Assembly: GCA_014238425.1 (NCBI GenBank)
Contig: JABABD010000016.1
Location: 310,001 to 374,000 of the forward strand
Direction of reading: 5' to 3'
DNA length: 64,000 nt
Source: Flavobacteriaceae bacterium
Lineage (GTDB): Bacteria > Bacteroidota > Bacteroidia > Flavobacteriales > Flavobacteriaceae
Positions within the stretch are counted from its first letter, which is position 1; every line of letters begins with the position of its first letter. The notes beneath the pieces are model-generated. The model was not told where the DNA came from, ran no database searches, and worked only from the letters and a program-made list of their open reading frames with translations. Below are positions 15,366 through 25,704 of this stretch, piece by piece. The position numbers and the translations under genes are program-made.

Positions 15366-16610
15366 ATGAACATTAGACGTTTGAACAAGAAGAACAAACT
15401 CAAAATATTTAACGATCCAATTTACGGATTTATTACTATTCCAAATTCTCAAATTTTCAGCCTGATTGAACATAAATATTTTCAGAGGCTGAGACGTATT
15501 TCCCAAATGGGAATGTCTTATTTAGTATTTCCTGGAGCACACCATACGCGTTTTCATCACGCCTTAGGAAGCATGCATTTAATGCAAAAGGCAGTTCAAC
15601 TGCTTCGTTTCAAAGGTATTGAAATTTCTAAAGACGAAGAAGATGCTCTATATATTGGCATTCTCTTGCATGATATTGGTCATGGCCCGTTTTCTCATGC
15701 TATGGAACATAGTATTGTTGAAAATGTAAATCATGAGCAGATATCGCTCCGTTTTATGGAATCTCTCAATAAGAACTTTAACGGAAGTTTAACGCTAGCG
15801 ATAAAAATATTCAAAGGTGATTATTCCAGAACTTTTTTATGTCAGCTTATCTCTAGTCAATTAGATATGGATCGTGCAGATTATCTGAAGCGCGATAGCT
15901 TTTATACAGGTGTTCCAGAAGGGAATATTAATTCTGAACGATTGATCACTATGTTGAATGTGGTTAATGATGAGTTAGTAGTGGAGGAGAAAGGCATCTA
16001 TTCAGTCGAAAAATTCTTGCTGGCTAGGCGCATGATGTATTGGCAGGTATATTTACATAAGACGGGCTTGGTAGCTGAGCAGTTGCTAATTAGGGTCTTG
16101 AAACGCGCCAAAGAATTAGTGCAACAGGGTATAGCTTTACCAGCTAGTGATGCTTTATCTTATTTTTTGAACAATAGAATAACCATTGAAGAGTTTAATG
16201 ATGGTACTCTTGAAATATTTTCGCGACTAGATGATTACGATATTATTTCGGCAATGAAAGAATGGCAATTCCATAGTGATTTTGTTTTAAAAAATCTTTG
16301 TAACATGATTGTTAATCGTGAGCTGTTAAAGGTTAAGGTAAAAGATAAGAAGGTAAAACCTGAAGCCTTAGAAAAGCATTTGGAGCATTTAGTTTCTAAG
16401 TATAAAATTACCAAGAGGGAAGCTCAATACTTTGTGTTTAAAGGAGAAATCTCTAATCAAGCATACCATCAAGAAAAAGAAAATATAAAGATATTGGGAA
16501 GAAATGGCAAAATACGGGATGTTATAGATGTTTCTGATCAGTTGAACCTCAGAGCACTATCAAAGCCAGTGGTCAAGTATTTTATATGTTACCCTAAAGA
16601 TAAACTTTAA
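15366..16610 (+). CDS. HD-domain phosphohydrolase (dGTPase/SAMHD1-like)
   Basis: 414 residues. The HD metal motif is intact: His64-His65 in TRFHHALGS, His102-Asp103 in LLHDIGHGPFSH, and the late Asp in SSQLDMDRADYLKRD. The opening DPIYGFITIP and ARRMMYWQVYLHKT are standard for this Bacteroidota subgroup of HD hydrolases related to dGTP triphosphohydrolases. The substrate is not proved; nucleotide triphosphates or phosphorylated small molecules are likely. It is transcribed away from porX. Confidence 0.85.
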   Translation: MNIRRLNKKNKLKIFNDPIYGFITIPNSQIFSLIEHKYFQRLRRISQMGMSYLVFPGAHHTRFHHALGSMHLMQKAVQLLRFKGIEISKDEEDALYIGILLHDIGHGPFSHAMEHSIVENVNHEQISLRFMESLNKNFNGSLTLAIKIFKGDYSRTFLCQLISSQLDMDRADYLKRDSFYTGVPEGNINSERLITMLNVVNDELVVEEKGIYSVEKFLLARRMMYWQVYLHKTGLVAEQLLIRVLKRAKELVQQGIALPASDALSYFLNNRITIEEFNDGTLEIFSRLDDYDIISAMKEWQFHSDFVLKNLCNMIVNRELLKVKVKDKKVKPEALEKHLEHLVSKYKITKREAQYFVFKGEISNQAYHQEKENIKILGRNGKIRDVIDVSDQLNLRALSKPVVKYFICYPKDKL

Positions 16611-16621
16611 CACATTTTTGC

Positions 16622-16629
16622 TATTTTTG
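16622..16629 (+). promoter_or_regulatory. promoter -7 box TATTTTTG of the lipid A operon
   Basis: Perfect TAnnTTTG 58 bases before the lpxD ATG. Tight spacing through 21826 suggests one transcript with lpxC/fabZ, lpxA, efp, the second lpxD-like gene and the SnoaL-like gene. Confidence 0.5.
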
Positions 16630-16687
16630 CGCTACAGTAGAAATGCAAATACAATTTGTTCTAAATGAATTACGTATCAAATAACAA

Positions 16688-17716
16688 ATGAAATTTACAG
16701 CATCACAAATTGCAGGTATTCTAGAAGGTGACGTAGTGGGTAATCCCGATGTTGAAGTTTCTAAACTTGCAAAAATAGAGGAAGGTATAGAAGGGTCATT
16801 GACGTTTTTAGCGAATCCAAAATATACGTCTTATATATATTCTACAAAGGCATCTATTACTATAGTTGGCAAGGATTTTGAAGCCGAAAACGATATTGCG
16901 ACCACGCTTATAAAAGTGGATGATGCCTATAAATCTTTTTCAAAATTATTGGAATATTACAATCAGGTAAAGATGAATAAGACAGGTATTGAAGAGCCTT
17001 CTTTTGTATCTGAGTCCGCTTCTTATGGTGAGAATTTGTATTTAGGCGCCTTCTCATATATCGGTGAAAATGTTGTATTAGGAAGTAATGTGAAGATATA
17101 TCCTAATTCATATATAGGAGATAATGTGGCTATCGGAAATGATGTAGTGGTGTTTTCTGGAGCTAAAATTTATTCTGAAAGTGTGATTGGTAATAACTGT
17201 GTTATTAATTCTGGTGCCATTATTGGTGCCGATGGTTTTGGGTTTGCGCCTAACGAAAAAGGTGAATATCAAAAAGTACCTCAAACCGGTAATGTTATCT
17301 TAGAAGATTATGTAGATATTGGAGCTGCCACGACTATAGATAGAGCTACTCTAGGATCCACTGTTATCCGTAGAGGCGTTAAACTAGATAACCAAATACA
17401 GATTGCGCATAATGTTGAGATAGGTAAGAATACCGTTATTGCTGCACAAACAGGAATTGCTGGATCCACTAAGATTGGTGAGAATTGCCAGATTGGAGGA
17501 CAAGTAGGTATAGTTGGTCATATTATAATTGGAGATAATGTGAAAATTCAAGCACAATCAGGCATTGGAAGAAATGTCAAGGATAATGAAGTGTTACAAG
17601 GGTCTCCTGCGTTGGCATATAGCGATTATAATAAATCGTATGTTTACTTTAAAAATCTTCCAAAGATTGTTAAAAATATAAGCGACATAGAAAAAAAAGT
17701 CAAGGAAAATGATTAG
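16688..17716 (+). CDS. lpxD: UDP-3-O-acylglucosamine N-acyltransferase
   Basis: 342 residues. It adds the second hydroxyacyl chain to UDP-3-O-acyl-glucosamine in lipid A synthesis. The N-terminal uridine-binding domain includes [19 protein letters not shown]. The middle is a left-handed beta-helix of hexapeptide repeats. The catalytic His is in QIAHNVEIG, next to GADGFGFAP. Its stop overlaps the lpxC/fabZ start by 8 bases. A second, shorter LpxD-like gene lies 2.8 kb downstream in the same operon. Confidence 0.93.
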   Translation: MKFTASQIAGILEGDVVGNPDVEVSKLAKIEEGIEGSLTFLANPKYTSYIYSTKASITIVGKDFEAENDIATTLIKVDDAYKSFSKLLEYYNQVKMNKTGIEEPSFVSESASYGENLYLGAFSYIGENVVLGSNVKIYPNSYIGDNVAIGNDVVVFSGAKIYSESVIGNNCVINSGAIIGADGFGFAPNEKGEYQKVPQTGNVILEDYVDIGAATTIDRATLGSTVIRRGVKLDNQIQIAHNVEIGKNTVIAAQTGIAGSTKIGENCQIGGQVGIVGHIIIGDNVKIQAQSGIGRNVKDNEVLQGSPALAYSDYNKSYVYFKNLPKIVKNISDIEKKVKEND

Positions 17717-19109
17717 TACTGACGTAAAACAAAGGACTATTGCAAAAGATGTCTCTCTTAAAGGAGTTGGTTTACATACTGGTAAAGATGTGACGCTAAC
17801 ATTTAAACCAGCACCAGACAATAATGGATTTGCTTTTAAGCGTGTTGATCTAGAAGGAAGTCCGATCATTGAGGCAGATGCCAATTATGTTACAAATACC
17901 CAAAGAGGTACTTGCCTCGAGAAAAATGGTGTGATGATTCAAACTTCAGAGCATGTTCTTGCTGCGTTAATCGGAATGGATATAGATAATGCTATTATAG
18001 AATTAGATGCTTCTGAACCTCCAATTATGGACGGTTCCTCCAAATTTTTTATTGAAGCACTAGAAGAGGCAGGTATAGTAGAACAAGAAAAATTCAGGGA
18101 AGAATATGTTGTGAAAGATGTGATTTCTTATATCGATGAAGAGTCTGGAAGTGAGATTATCGTAATGCCTTCTGATGAGTATCAGGTAACAACGATGGTT
18201 GATTTTGGAACTAAGGTATTAGGGACTCAAAATGCTACTCTCAAGCATGTTTCAGATTTTAAAGAAGAAATTGCTGATTCCAGAACATTTAGTTTTTTAC
18301 ACGAATTAGAGACTTTGCTCGAGCATGGTTTAATTAAGGGAGGAGACCTTAATAATGCCATTGTGTATGTAGATAAAGATATTTCGAAAGATACCATGGA
18401 GCGCCTTAAAGTAGCTTTTAATAAGGATGCTATAGCGGTAAAACCCAATGGAATACTTGATAACCTTACCCTTCATTATCCAAATGAGGCGGCAAGACAT
18501 AAATTGTTAGATGTTTTAGGCGATTTAGCTTTAGTAGGTACGCGCATTCGTGGAAAGGTGATTGCAAATAAGCCTGGTCATTTTGTGAACACGCAATTTG
18601 CTAAGAAACTATCTAAAATTATAAAAATTGAAAAGCGTAATAATGTCCCAGATGTCGATTTGAACCAGGAACCATTGATGGATATTATTAAAATAATGGA
18701 TATGTTGCCGCATAGACAGCCATTTTTGTTGTTAGATAAAGTGTTTGAATTGTCAGAATCACATGTTATCGGGTCTAAGAATGTTACCATGAACGAGGAG
18801 TTCTTTAAAGGTCATTTTCCTGGAGCACCAGTCATGCCTGGCGTTTTAATAGTAGAGGCTATGGCTCAAACTGGCGGTATTTTGGTTTTAAGCACAGTGC
18901 CAGATCCTGAAAACTATCTAACATTCTTTATGAAGATGGATAAAGTGAAATTCAAACAAAAGGTAGTGCCAGGCGACACGTTAATTTTTAAGTGTGAACT
19001 TATATCGCCTATAAGACGTGGTATCTGTCATATGCAGGGCTATGCTTACACCAACGGAAAAATATGTGCGGAAGCTGAATTAATGGCTCAAATAACTAAA
19101 GTTAAGTAA
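17709..19109 (+). CDS. lpxC/fabZ: bifunctional LpxC deacetylase / FabZ dehydratase
   Basis: 466 residues. The N-terminal 300 are LpxC, the zinc deacetylase that commits precursor to lipid [17 protein letters not shown] holds one zinc ligand and [15 protein letters not shown] the other His/Asp set. From about residue 315 a complete FabZ hot-dog dehydratase follows ([13 protein letters not shown]; catalytic His in [12 protein letters not shown] with Glu in [11 protein letters not shown]). The fusion is characteristic of Bacteroidota. It joins the two enzymes that compete for 3-hydroxyacyl-ACP in lipid A versus fatty-acid synthesis. Confidence 0.95.
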   Translation: MISTDVKQRTIAKDVSLKGVGLHTGKDVTLTFKPAPDNNGFAFKRVDLEGSPIIEADANYVTNTQRGTCLEKNGVMIQTSEHVLAALIGMDIDNAIIELDASEPPIMDGSSKFFIEALEEAGIVEQEKFREEYVVKDVISYIDEESGSEIIVMPSDEYQVTTMVDFGTKVLGTQNATLKHVSDFKEEIADSRTFSFLHELETLLEHGLIKGGDLNNAIVYVDKDISKDTMERLKVAFNKDAIAVKPNGILDNLTLHYPNEAARHKLLDVLGDLALVGTRIRGKVIANKPGHFVNTQFAKKLSKIIKIEKRNNVPDVDLNQEPLMDIIKIMDMLPHRQPFLLLDKVFELSESHVIGSKNVTMNEEFFKGHFPGAPVMPGVLIVEAMAQTGGILVLSTVPDPENYLTFFMKMDKVKFKQKVVPGDTLIFKCELISPIRRGICHMQGYAYTNGKICAEAELMAQITKVK

Positions 19110-19111
19110 CT

Positions 19112-19897
19112 ATGAATCAACCTCTTGCATACGTTCATCCAGGAGCAAAAATAGCAAAGAATGTAGTGATCGAACCCTTTGCAACCATACATAATAATGT
19201 AGTCATTGGAGAAGGATCATGGATAGGTTCTAACGTCACTATTATGGAAGGCGCTCGTATCGGAAAAAATTGTAATATTTTTCCGGGCGCGGTGATTTCA
19301 GCTGTACCTCAGGATCTTAAATACAATGATGAGGACACGACCGCTGTAATAGGTAATAATGTGACTATTCGTGAATGCGTTACCATCAATAGAGGGACCA
19401 CAGATAGGATGAAAACTGTTATTGGTGATAATTGCTTAATAATGGCATATTGCCACATAGCACATGACTGTATCGTTGGTAATAATTGTATTTTCTCTAA
19501 TAATAGCACATTAGCTGGACATATTAATGTTGGCGATTTTGTGGTATTAGCAGGAATGACGGCAGTTCATCAATTCTGTTCTGTTGGGAATCATGCTTTT
19601 GTAACAGGTGGGTCTTTAGTAAGAAAGGATGTTCCTCCATTTGTTAAAGCGGGACGTGAGCCATTATCGTATGTAGGTATTAATTCTGTCGGCCTCAGAA
19701 GAAGAGGGTTTACCACAGAAAAGATAAGAGAAATACAAGAGATTTATAGAATACTATATCAAAAAAACTACAATAATACTCAAGCTTCAGAGTTAATTGA
19801 GGCTGAAATGCAAGCCACTCCAGAACGTGATGAAATTCTACAATTCATTAAGAATTCACATCGTGGTATCATGAAGGGCTATTTTAAATCTAATTAA
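19112..19897 (+). CDS. lpxA: acyl-ACP--UDP-N-acetylglucosamine O-acyltransferase
   Basis: 261 residues, the usual LpxA length. It performs the first step of lipid A synthesis. Hexapeptide repeats fill residues 5-190; the catalytic His is in CHIAHDCIVGNNC, followed by the acyl-ruler region and the helical C-terminus (EIQEIYRILYQKNYN). SAVPQDLKY is the diagnostic LpxA segment. It begins two bases after the lpxC/fabZ stop. Confidence 0.95.
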   Translation: MNQPLAYVHPGAKIAKNVVIEPFATIHNNVVIGEGSWIGSNVTIMEGARIGKNCNIFPGAVISAVPQDLKYNDEDTTAVIGNNVTIRECVTINRGTTDRMKTVIGDNCLIMAYCHIAHDCIVGNNCIFSNNSTLAGHINVGDFVVLAGMTAVHQFCSVGNHAFVTGGSLVRKDVPPFVKAGREPLSYVGINSVGLRRRGFTTEKIREIQEIYRILYQKNYNNTQASELIEAEMQATPERDEILQFIKNSHRGIMKGYFKSN

Positions 19898-19906
19898 GAA
19901 CAATAC

Positions 19907-20473
19907 ATGGCAAGCACATCAGACATTAGAAACGGATTATGCATAAAGTATAATCATGATATATTTAAAGTAATTGAATTTTTACATGTCAAGCCTGGAA
20001 AAGGGCCAGCATTTGTACGTACAAAACTAAAAAGTGTGACCAATGGAAAAGTCATTGACAATACGTTTTCTGCAGGCCATAAAATAGAGGATGTTCGTGT
20101 TGAGACTCATAAATTTCAATTTCTTTATAATGATGGTGAATACTATCACTTCATGAATACAGAAGATTACACTCAGATTCAATTAGTAGAATCTTCTTTA
20201 GATAATCCTGAACTTATGAAAGAAAGTGAAGTTGTAACGGTTATTATAAACACTGAAGATAATATGCCATTGTCTGTTGAATTGCCAGCTAGTGTTATTT
20301 TAGAAGTAACTGCAACAGAACCAGGTGTTAAAGGTAATACGGCTACTAATGCTACTAAACCAGCTACAGTAGAGACTGGAGCTATAGTGAACGTTCCTTT
20401 GTTTATAAATGAAGGCGATAAAATAAAAGTTGAGACCGATAAAGGTACTTACAAAGAGCGCATAAAAGAGTAA
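19907..20473 (+). CDS. efp: translation elongation factor P
   Basis: 188 residues in three OB-like domains. EF-P relieves ribosome stalling at polyproline. The tip loop reads HVKPGKGPAFVRTKLK, with the Lys (KPGKG) where modification occurs in many bacteria; which modification is used here cannot be seen. The C-terminus has GAIVNVPLFINEGDKIKVET. It lies between lpxA and a second lpxD-like gene, an arrangement common in Flavobacteriia. Confidence 0.95.
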   Translation: MASTSDIRNGLCIKYNHDIFKVIEFLHVKPGKGPAFVRTKLKSVTNGKVIDNTFSAGHKIEDVRVETHKFQFLYNDGEYYHFMNTEDYTQIQLVESSLDNPELMKESEVVTVIINTEDNMPLSVELPASVILEVTATEPGVKGNTATNATKPATVETGAIVNVPLFINEGDKIKVETDKGTYKERIKE

Positions 20474-20477
20474 TAGT

Positions 20478-21416
20478 GTGAAATTCCCACAAGTATATAC
20501 TTTAAAGCAAGTTGCCAAGATCATAAAGTCTACCTATGTTGGCGATGATGATTTTCCGGTAGAAGGCATGAATGAAATTCATGTTGTAACTCCTGGAGAT
20601 ATAGTGTTTGTGGATCACCCAAAATACTATGACAAGGCACTTCAATCTGCAGCTACAGTTATTCTTATAAATAAAGAAGTAGAATGTCCAGAAGGTAAAG
20701 CATTATTGATTTCTGACGATCCATTTCGTGATTTCAATACCCTTACCAATCATTTTAAACCTTTTGAAGCGTCCAAAATGTCTATTGCAGCTTCGGCAAA
20801 AATCGGTAAGAATACTGTTATTCAACCTAATTGTTTTATAGGAAATAATGTAGTTATAGGTAACAATTGTATTATTCACTCCAATGTTAGTATTTATGAT
20901 GATACAATTATTGGAAATAACGTGAATATACATGCAGGATGCATCCTAGGAAGCAGTGCATTTTATTATAAGAATAGGCCAGAAGGGTTTGATCAATTAA
21001 AATCGGGTGGGCGAGTAATTATTGAAAACCATGTTGATCTTGGAGCGCTTTGCACTATTGATAGAGGCGTGACAGGAGATACTATTATTGGTGAAGGTTC
21101 TAAGCTCGATAATCAAATTCAAGTCGGCCATGACACTGTTATTGGCAAGAAATGCTTGATTGCTTCTCAAACTGGGATTGCTGGCTGTGTCATTATTGAA
21201 GATGAAGTGACCATTTGGGGTCAAGTAGGTGTTACTAGCGCTATTACAATTGGTACAAAGGCAGTGATTTCTGCTCAATCTGGAGTCAGTAAGTCATTAG
21301 AAGGACATAAAAGTTATTTTGGCACACCTGCAGATGATTTTAGGTCAAAGTACAAAGAGCTTGCCTCTATAAGACAAATTCCGGAATTGATTAAATTAAT
21401 AAAAGACAAAACATAA
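20478..21416 (+). CDS. second LpxD-like hexapeptide N-acyltransferase
   Basis: 312 residues from a GTG at 20478. It has an N-terminal LpxD-like domain (PGDIVFVDHPKYYDKALQSA) and a left-handed beta-helix with the His motif QVGHDTVIGKKC and SSAFYYKNRPEGF where canonical LpxD has GADGFGF. It is 30 residues shorter than the lpxD gene upstream because the C-terminal helix is shorter. Bacteroidota often carry this paralogue; it may use a different acyl chain or sugar acceptor. Its stop and the next start overlap as TAATG. Confidence 0.8.
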   Translation: MKFPQVYTLKQVAKIIKSTYVGDDDFPVEGMNEIHVVTPGDIVFVDHPKYYDKALQSAATVILINKEVECPEGKALLISDDPFRDFNTLTNHFKPFEASKMSIAASAKIGKNTVIQPNCFIGNNVVIGNNCIIHSNVSIYDDTIIGNNVNIHAGCILGSSAFYYKNRPEGFDQLKSGGRVIIENHVDLGALCTIDRGVTGDTIIGEGSKLDNQIQVGHDTVIGKKCLIASQTGIAGCVIIEDEVTIWGQVGVTSAITIGTKAVISAQSGVSKSLEGHKSYFGTPADDFRSKYKELASIRQIPELIKLIKDKT

Positions 21417-21826
21417 TGACTACTCCAAAGGATATCATTAAGAATTTTTATAATTCTGATTTTGCCAATGACCCTAATATCTATAAGAATTTTATGCATC
21501 CAGAAGGATGTCTTAATTGGAATAGCAGCAGGGGATTTACAAAGTTAAACCAAGAACAGCTAACCGCATTATTAAAAGATATTAATAGCTCATACGAATC
21601 TGTAAGGATACAAATAAGCCACTTGCTTGAAGATGGCAATTTTGTGACAGTGCGATACACATTGTATGTAACTACTATTGAAGATCCTGATGAGGAACGA
21701 CCAATGGCACATTTTATCACAATATGGGAACTTAGGGATGGGAAGTTGTTTTTAGGACATGAGATTAGTCAATTAGCAGATGAAAGCCCAGTAAGTCTTA
21801 ATTCTTATGAAGAAATTAAACTCTAA
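21416..21826 (+). CDS. SnoaL/NTF2-like protein
   Basis: 136 residues. The fold is suggested by the short helix-rich start (TPKDIIKNFYNSDFANDPNI), the central FVTVRYTLYVTTIEDPDEER, and FITIWELRDGKLFLGHEISQ, which fit the cone-shaped SnoaL_2/NTF2-like family. Members range from enzymes to binding proteins and no catalytic set can be assigned here. One-base overlap with the lpxD-like gene indicates co-transcription, but a link to lipid A is not evident. Confidence 0.7.
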   Translation: MTTPKDIIKNFYNSDFANDPNIYKNFMHPEGCLNWNSSRGFTKLNQEQLTALLKDINSSYESVRIQISHLLEDGNFVTVRYTLYVTTIEDPDEERPMAHFITIWELRDGKLFLGHEISQLADESPVSLNSYEEIKL

Positions 21827-21854
21827 AAGACTTTAAAAAGAGATTTCAAAAAAG

Positions 21855-21862
21855 TACTTTTG
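21855..21862 (+). promoter_or_regulatory. promoter -7 box TACTTTTG of sucD
   Basis: Perfect TAnnTTTG 66 bases before the sucD ATG, in a 102-base spacer. The -33 element is weak. Confidence 0.5.
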
Positions 21863-21928
21863 CCAAGAATTACCTAATCTTGGAAAAGGAATTCAAAAAA
21901 GTAAAAATCAACACAAAGTAATTCATAA

Positions 21929-22801
21929 ATGAGCGTATTAGTAAATAAGAATTCAAAGATTATCGTACAAGGTTTTACAGGTAGCGAAGGTACATTTCAT
22001 GCTGGTCAAATGATTGAATACGGAACGAATGTTGTTGGAGGTGTTACACCAGGAAAAGGAGGCCAAAGTCATTTAGATAAACCTGTCTTTAATACAGTAC
22101 AAGAAGCCGTTGAGCAAGTTGGTGCAGATACGACTATTATTTTTGTGCCACCAGCTTTTGCTGCAGATGCTATTATGGAGGCTGCAGATGCAGGAATAAA
22201 AGTGATCATAGCAATTACTGAAGGCATTCCAGTAGCTGATATGATCAAAGCTGCGGATTATATAAAGGAAAGAGATTGTAGACTTATTGGTCCAAATTGC
22301 CCAGGAGTTATAACTCCAGAAGAAGCTAAAGTTGGTATTATGCCAGGTTTTGTTTTCAAAAAAGGTAATGTAGGCGTCGTTTCTAAATCAGGTACGTTAA
22401 CATATGAAGCTGCAGATCAAGTAGTAAAACAAGGATTAGGTATAACTACAGCTATAGGTATTGGAGGAGATCCAATAATCGGAACTACTACCAAAGAAGC
22501 GGTTGAGCTATTGATCAATGATCCAGAGACTGAATGTGTGGTGATGATTGGTGAAATCGGTGGTCAGTTAGAAGCAGATGCTGCAAAATGGTATCAAGCT
22601 AGTGGAAGCAAGAAACCTATAGTTGGTTTTATTGCAGGAGAAACGGCACCAGCAGGTAGAACCATGGGACATGCAGGAGCTATTGTTGGCGGAAGTGACG
22701 ATACAGCGCAAGCAAAAAAGCGTATCATGAGAGAATGTGGTATCCACGTTGTAGAATCGCCTGCTGAAATAGGCAAAAAAGTAGCTGAAGTTCTTAATTA
22801 A
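21929..22801 (+). CDS. sucD: succinate--CoA ligase, alpha subunit
   Basis: 290 residues, the standard SucD length. With SucC it converts succinyl-CoA to succinate with NTP formation in the TCA cycle. The CoA-binding Rossmann domain has [19 protein letters not shown] and GVTPGKGG. The phosphohistidine loop is GHAGAIVGG near residue 248. No sucC lies in the window, which is usual in Flavobacteriaceae, where the two subunits are often apart. It has its own promoter and terminator. Confidence 0.95.
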   Translation: MSVLVNKNSKIIVQGFTGSEGTFHAGQMIEYGTNVVGGVTPGKGGQSHLDKPVFNTVQEAVEQVGADTTIIFVPPAFAADAIMEAADAGIKVIIAITEGIPVADMIKAADYIKERDCRLIGPNCPGVITPEEAKVGIMPGFVFKKGNVGVVSKSGTLTYEAADQVVKQGLGITTAIGIGGDPIIGTTTKEAVELLINDPETECVVMIGEIGGQLEADAAKWYQASGSKKPIVGFIAGETAPAGRTMGHAGAIVGGSDDTAQAKKRIMRECGIHVVESPAEIGKKVAEVLN

Positions 22802-22817
22802 GAATGTAAACGATAAT

Positions 22818-22853
22818 AAAAAAAGCCTGTAATTTTAATTACAGGCTTTTTTT
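22818..22853. terminator. strong bidirectional terminator
   Basis: AAAAAAAGCCTGTAATT and AATTACAGGCTTTTTTT form a perfect 17-base inverted repeat around TT between convergent sucD and the S9 peptidase gene. Confidence 0.9.
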
Positions 22854-22868
22854 ATTATACTACTATAA

Positions 22869-24791
22869 CTACATTTTGATTTTTTCTTTTAGATGTGCAT
22901 CCAAAAATCCAACCATTCCATTATAGAAGTCAAATCTATTTTCTTCATTTCTAAAACCATGACCTTCATTTTTCTTAAGCATATATTCAACAACAACACC
23001 TTTTTCTCTTAAGGCCTCTACCATCTGGTCTGATTCTGCTTGGACTACACGAGGATCGTTAGCGCCTTGAGCTATAAACAAGGCAGCTTGGATTTTATCG
23101 ACATGAAAAACAGGACTGTTGGCTTTCATCATGACACTGTCCTTTGTCTTTGGATCACCTACCATTTCATAGAGCATTTTCTTATAAGGCTCCCAGTATG
23201 GAGGTATAGTCTCCATGAATGTAAAGAGGTTGGAAACACCAACATAATCAACTGCCGCAGCATATAGATCTGGTGTATTCGTAATTCCGGCCAAGGTAGC
23301 ATAACCACCGTAACTTCCTCCATAAATAGCAATTCTCTTTGGGTCTGCAATTCCTTCATCAATAAGCCATCGTGCACCATCAGTTACATCATTTTGCATT
23401 TCCTGTCCCCATTTCTTGAAAGAACTTTCCCAGAAAGCTCTACCGTAACCCGTAGAACCTCTAAAGTTCATTTGAAGTACTGCATAACCTCTATTGGCCA
23501 ATAATTGCACTTCAGAGTTAAAGCCCCAATTATCACGAGCCCATGGACCGCCATGAGGATTGATGACTACCGGAAGGTCCTTTGGAATAATGCCTACAGG
23601 TAACGTAAGGTAGCCGTTGATGGTCAAACCATCTCTAGATGTATAAGTGATGGGTTTCATTTCTGCCATATGACTTGAATTGATCCAAGGACTTAAATCT
23701 GCTAAATGGTCAATATTACCTGATTCCTTATCATAATAGTAATAAGATCCTCTAGTTTTGTCATTGCCTAAGTAAATCAAGAACTTGTTTTCCTTCTTGT
23801 TGCTTGACGTGATGTAGTATTCGTTATCAGCCCCTAATTTATCTTCGAGAAGCGTAAACAGATCTTTTGATTCTTTATCTAAGAAATGGCGATTTAATTT
23901 CGCCTTGGTATAGTTAATAAATATAGGGGTTTTACGTTCAGAAGAGTATGAGATACCATCGACATCTACATCTTTGTCAATAAAAATCTCTTCTAATTCT
24001 TTTTTCTCTTTAAGGTCGTATTTGACTACTGCGGTCTTATCTCTTCCTAGATTTGATAAGGCGTATACAACATCACCGTTATCAAAATCAAAAAACTGTG
24101 GTGCTAAGGTCTCCTTAAAGTTAGTAGTAATGACCTCTTCAAATGGTGTTTTCTCATTGCTTCTGTACATAATTGTGTTATCTACACCATTAGTTACGTA
24201 AGCCAATCTCAAATTACCATTATGGTCAGTTCCCCAACCAGTTATATTCCCAGGATTTTCATAAAGTAGTTTTAGCTCACCAGAATCTATGTTCAATTCG
24301 TACGGATCGAACACTTGAGGTATTCTTTGGTTTAGGCCAATGATCATTTTACTTTGATCGTGTTCAAGATCATCAATTATTTGAGCTCTTACACCATCAA
24401 AAGGCGTAAGGTCTTTCTCGTTTGTACCGTCTTTGTTGACAGCGTAGAGATGAAAATTTTCATCACCACCTTTATCTCTAACGTATACTAGGCGATTATC
24501 ATTGGCCCAAAAATAACCTGATAGATCTCGATCTTCTACACTAGTAACGCGAATGACATTATCACTGTCAAACTTTTTGACGTGTATGTTCATTCGGTTC
24601 TTATAAGGCGCCATATAGGCTACATATTCCCCATTAGGAGATAAACGAAAGGTTCTTTTTTCAGAATTCTTGAAAAAATCCTCTACAGGGATTTCGGGAG
24701 CGGGTTCAAGTTTTGCTACACTTTCTTTTGTGTCTTGTTTACAGGACAGCATAAAAAGTGTCAATGCGGTTAAAACGACTAGTTTTTTCAT
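22869..24791 (-). CDS. S9 family prolyl-oligopeptidase-type lipoprotein
   Basis: 640 residues. The start MKKLVVLTALTLFMLSCKQD is a lipoprotein signal (FMLSC). Residues about 40-370 form a beta-propeller of WD/PD40-like repeats; the rest is an alpha/beta hydrolase. The catalytic triad is visible: Ser in YGGSYGGYATLAG, Asp in QGANDPRVV, His in NEGHGFRNEE. PHGGPWARDNWGF is the oxyanion-side signature of acylaminoacyl-peptidase/DPP-like enzymes. It likely trims oligopeptides at the periplasmic face or outer membrane. Confidence 0.9.
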   Translation of the reverse strand: MKKLVVLTALTLFMLSCKQDTKESVAKLEPAPEIPVEDFFKNSEKRTFRLSPNGEYVAYMAPYKNRMNIHVKKFDSDNVIRVTSVEDRDLSGYFWANDNRLVYVRDKGGDENFHLYAVNKDGTNEKDLTPFDGVRAQIIDDLEHDQSKMIIGLNQRIPQVFDPYELNIDSGELKLLYENPGNITGWGTDHNGNLRLAYVTNGVDNTIMYRSNEKTPFEEVITTNFKETLAPQFFDFDNGDVVYALSNLGRDKTAVVKYDLKEKKELEEIFIDKDVDVDGISYSSERKTPIFINYTKAKLNRHFLDKESKDLFTLLEDKLGADNEYYITSSNKKENKFLIYLGNDKTRGSYYYYDKESGNIDHLADLSPWINSSHMAEMKPITYTSRDGLTINGYLTLPVGIIPKDLPVVINPHGGPWARDNWGFNSEVQLLANRGYAVLQMNFRGSTGYGRAFWESSFKKWGQEMQNDVTDGARWLIDEGIADPKRIAIYGGSYGGYATLAGITNTPDLYAAAVDYVGVSNLFTFMETIPPYWEPYKKMLYEMVGDPKTKDSVMMKANSPVFHVDKIQAALFIAQGANDPRVVQAESDQMVEALREKGVVVEYMLKKNEGHGFRNEENRFDFYNGMVGFLDAHLKEKIKM

Positions 24792-24909
24792 AAAGTTAAA
24801 TTTTGATTGTATGTCAATAAGACTGCCATGGAATAATATTGTTACAAAAAATTAACTTTTTTATAAGAAAAGTGCTGATTTCATAAGTGTTTCTAGCCAA
24901 CAATTTTAG

Positions 24910-24917
24910 TATATTTG
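24910..24917 (+). promoter_or_regulatory. promoter -7 box TATATTTG of the fabG operon
   Basis: Perfect box 28 bases before the ATG at 24945. This excludes the upstream in-frame TTG at 24915 as the start. Confidence 0.55.
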
Positions 24918-24944
24918 AATCACTATAAAGCCAAACCAAAACAT

Positions 24945-25691
24945 ATGAAATTACTCGAAGGAAAAACAGCTATAATCACAGGTGCAAGTCGTGGAATAGG
25001 AAGAGGGATCGCTCAGGTATTTGCACAACAGGGCGCTAACGTGGCTTTTACCTATAATTCATCTGTAGAAGCATCTAATCAATTAGAAAAAGAGTTACAA
25101 GCTTTGGGAGTAAAAGCAAAAGGATATAAAAGTAATGCTGCTAATTTTAAGCAAGCATTAGATTTGGTAGACTATGTTCTAGAAGAATTTGGAACCATTG
25201 ATATATTGGTTAACAATGCGGGCATTACTAAAGACAACTTATTGATGCGTATGAGCGAAGACGATTTTGATCGCGTTATTGAGGTCAATTTAAAGTCTGT
25301 ATTCAATATGACTAAAGCTGTTCAGACGACGTTCTTGAAACAACGAAAAGGCTCAATAATTAATATGAGTTCTGTAGTAGGCGTGAAGGGAAATGCTGGT
25401 CAAACCAATTATGCAGCATCAAAGGCCGGAATTATAGGATTTTCTAAATCTATTGCATTAGAGTTAGGTTCAAGAAATGTAAGAAGTAATGTGATTGCAC
25501 CTGGTTTTATTGAAACAGAAATGACAGCTAAGCTAGATGAGAATCAAGTAAAAGAATGGAGAAAAGCCATTCCTTTGCGACGTGGTGGATCTCCTGAAGA
25601 TGTTGCCAATGTATGCCTGTTCTTGGCAAGTGACATGTCATCTTACGTAACAGGTCAGACCATACATGTAGATGGAGGAATGCTTACTTAA
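24945..25691 (+). CDS. fabG: 3-oxoacyl-[acyl-carrier-protein] reductase
   Basis: 248 residues from ATG 24945. NADPH-dependent reduction of beta-ketoacyl-ACP in fatty-acid elongation. The short-chain dehydrogenase motifs are all present: ITGASRGIGRGIA, VNNAGITKDNLLMRMSEDDF, Ser in INMSSVVG, YAASKAG (Tyr and Lys catalytic), and the end YVTGQTIHVDGGML, which is the FabG consensus. The next gene starts 13 bases after its stop. Confidence 0.92.
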   Translation: MKLLEGKTAIITGASRGIGRGIAQVFAQQGANVAFTYNSSVEASNQLEKELQALGVKAKGYKSNAANFKQALDLVDYVLEEFGTIDILVNNAGITKDNLLMRMSEDDFDRVIEVNLKSVFNMTKAVQTTFLKQRKGSIINMSSVVGVKGNAGQTNYAASKAGIIGFSKSIALELGSRNVRSNVIAPGFIETEMTAKLDENQVKEWRKAIPLRRGGSPEDVANVCLFLASDMSSYVTGQTIHVDGGMLT

Positions 25692-25704
25692 GATATTAAA
25701 ATAT

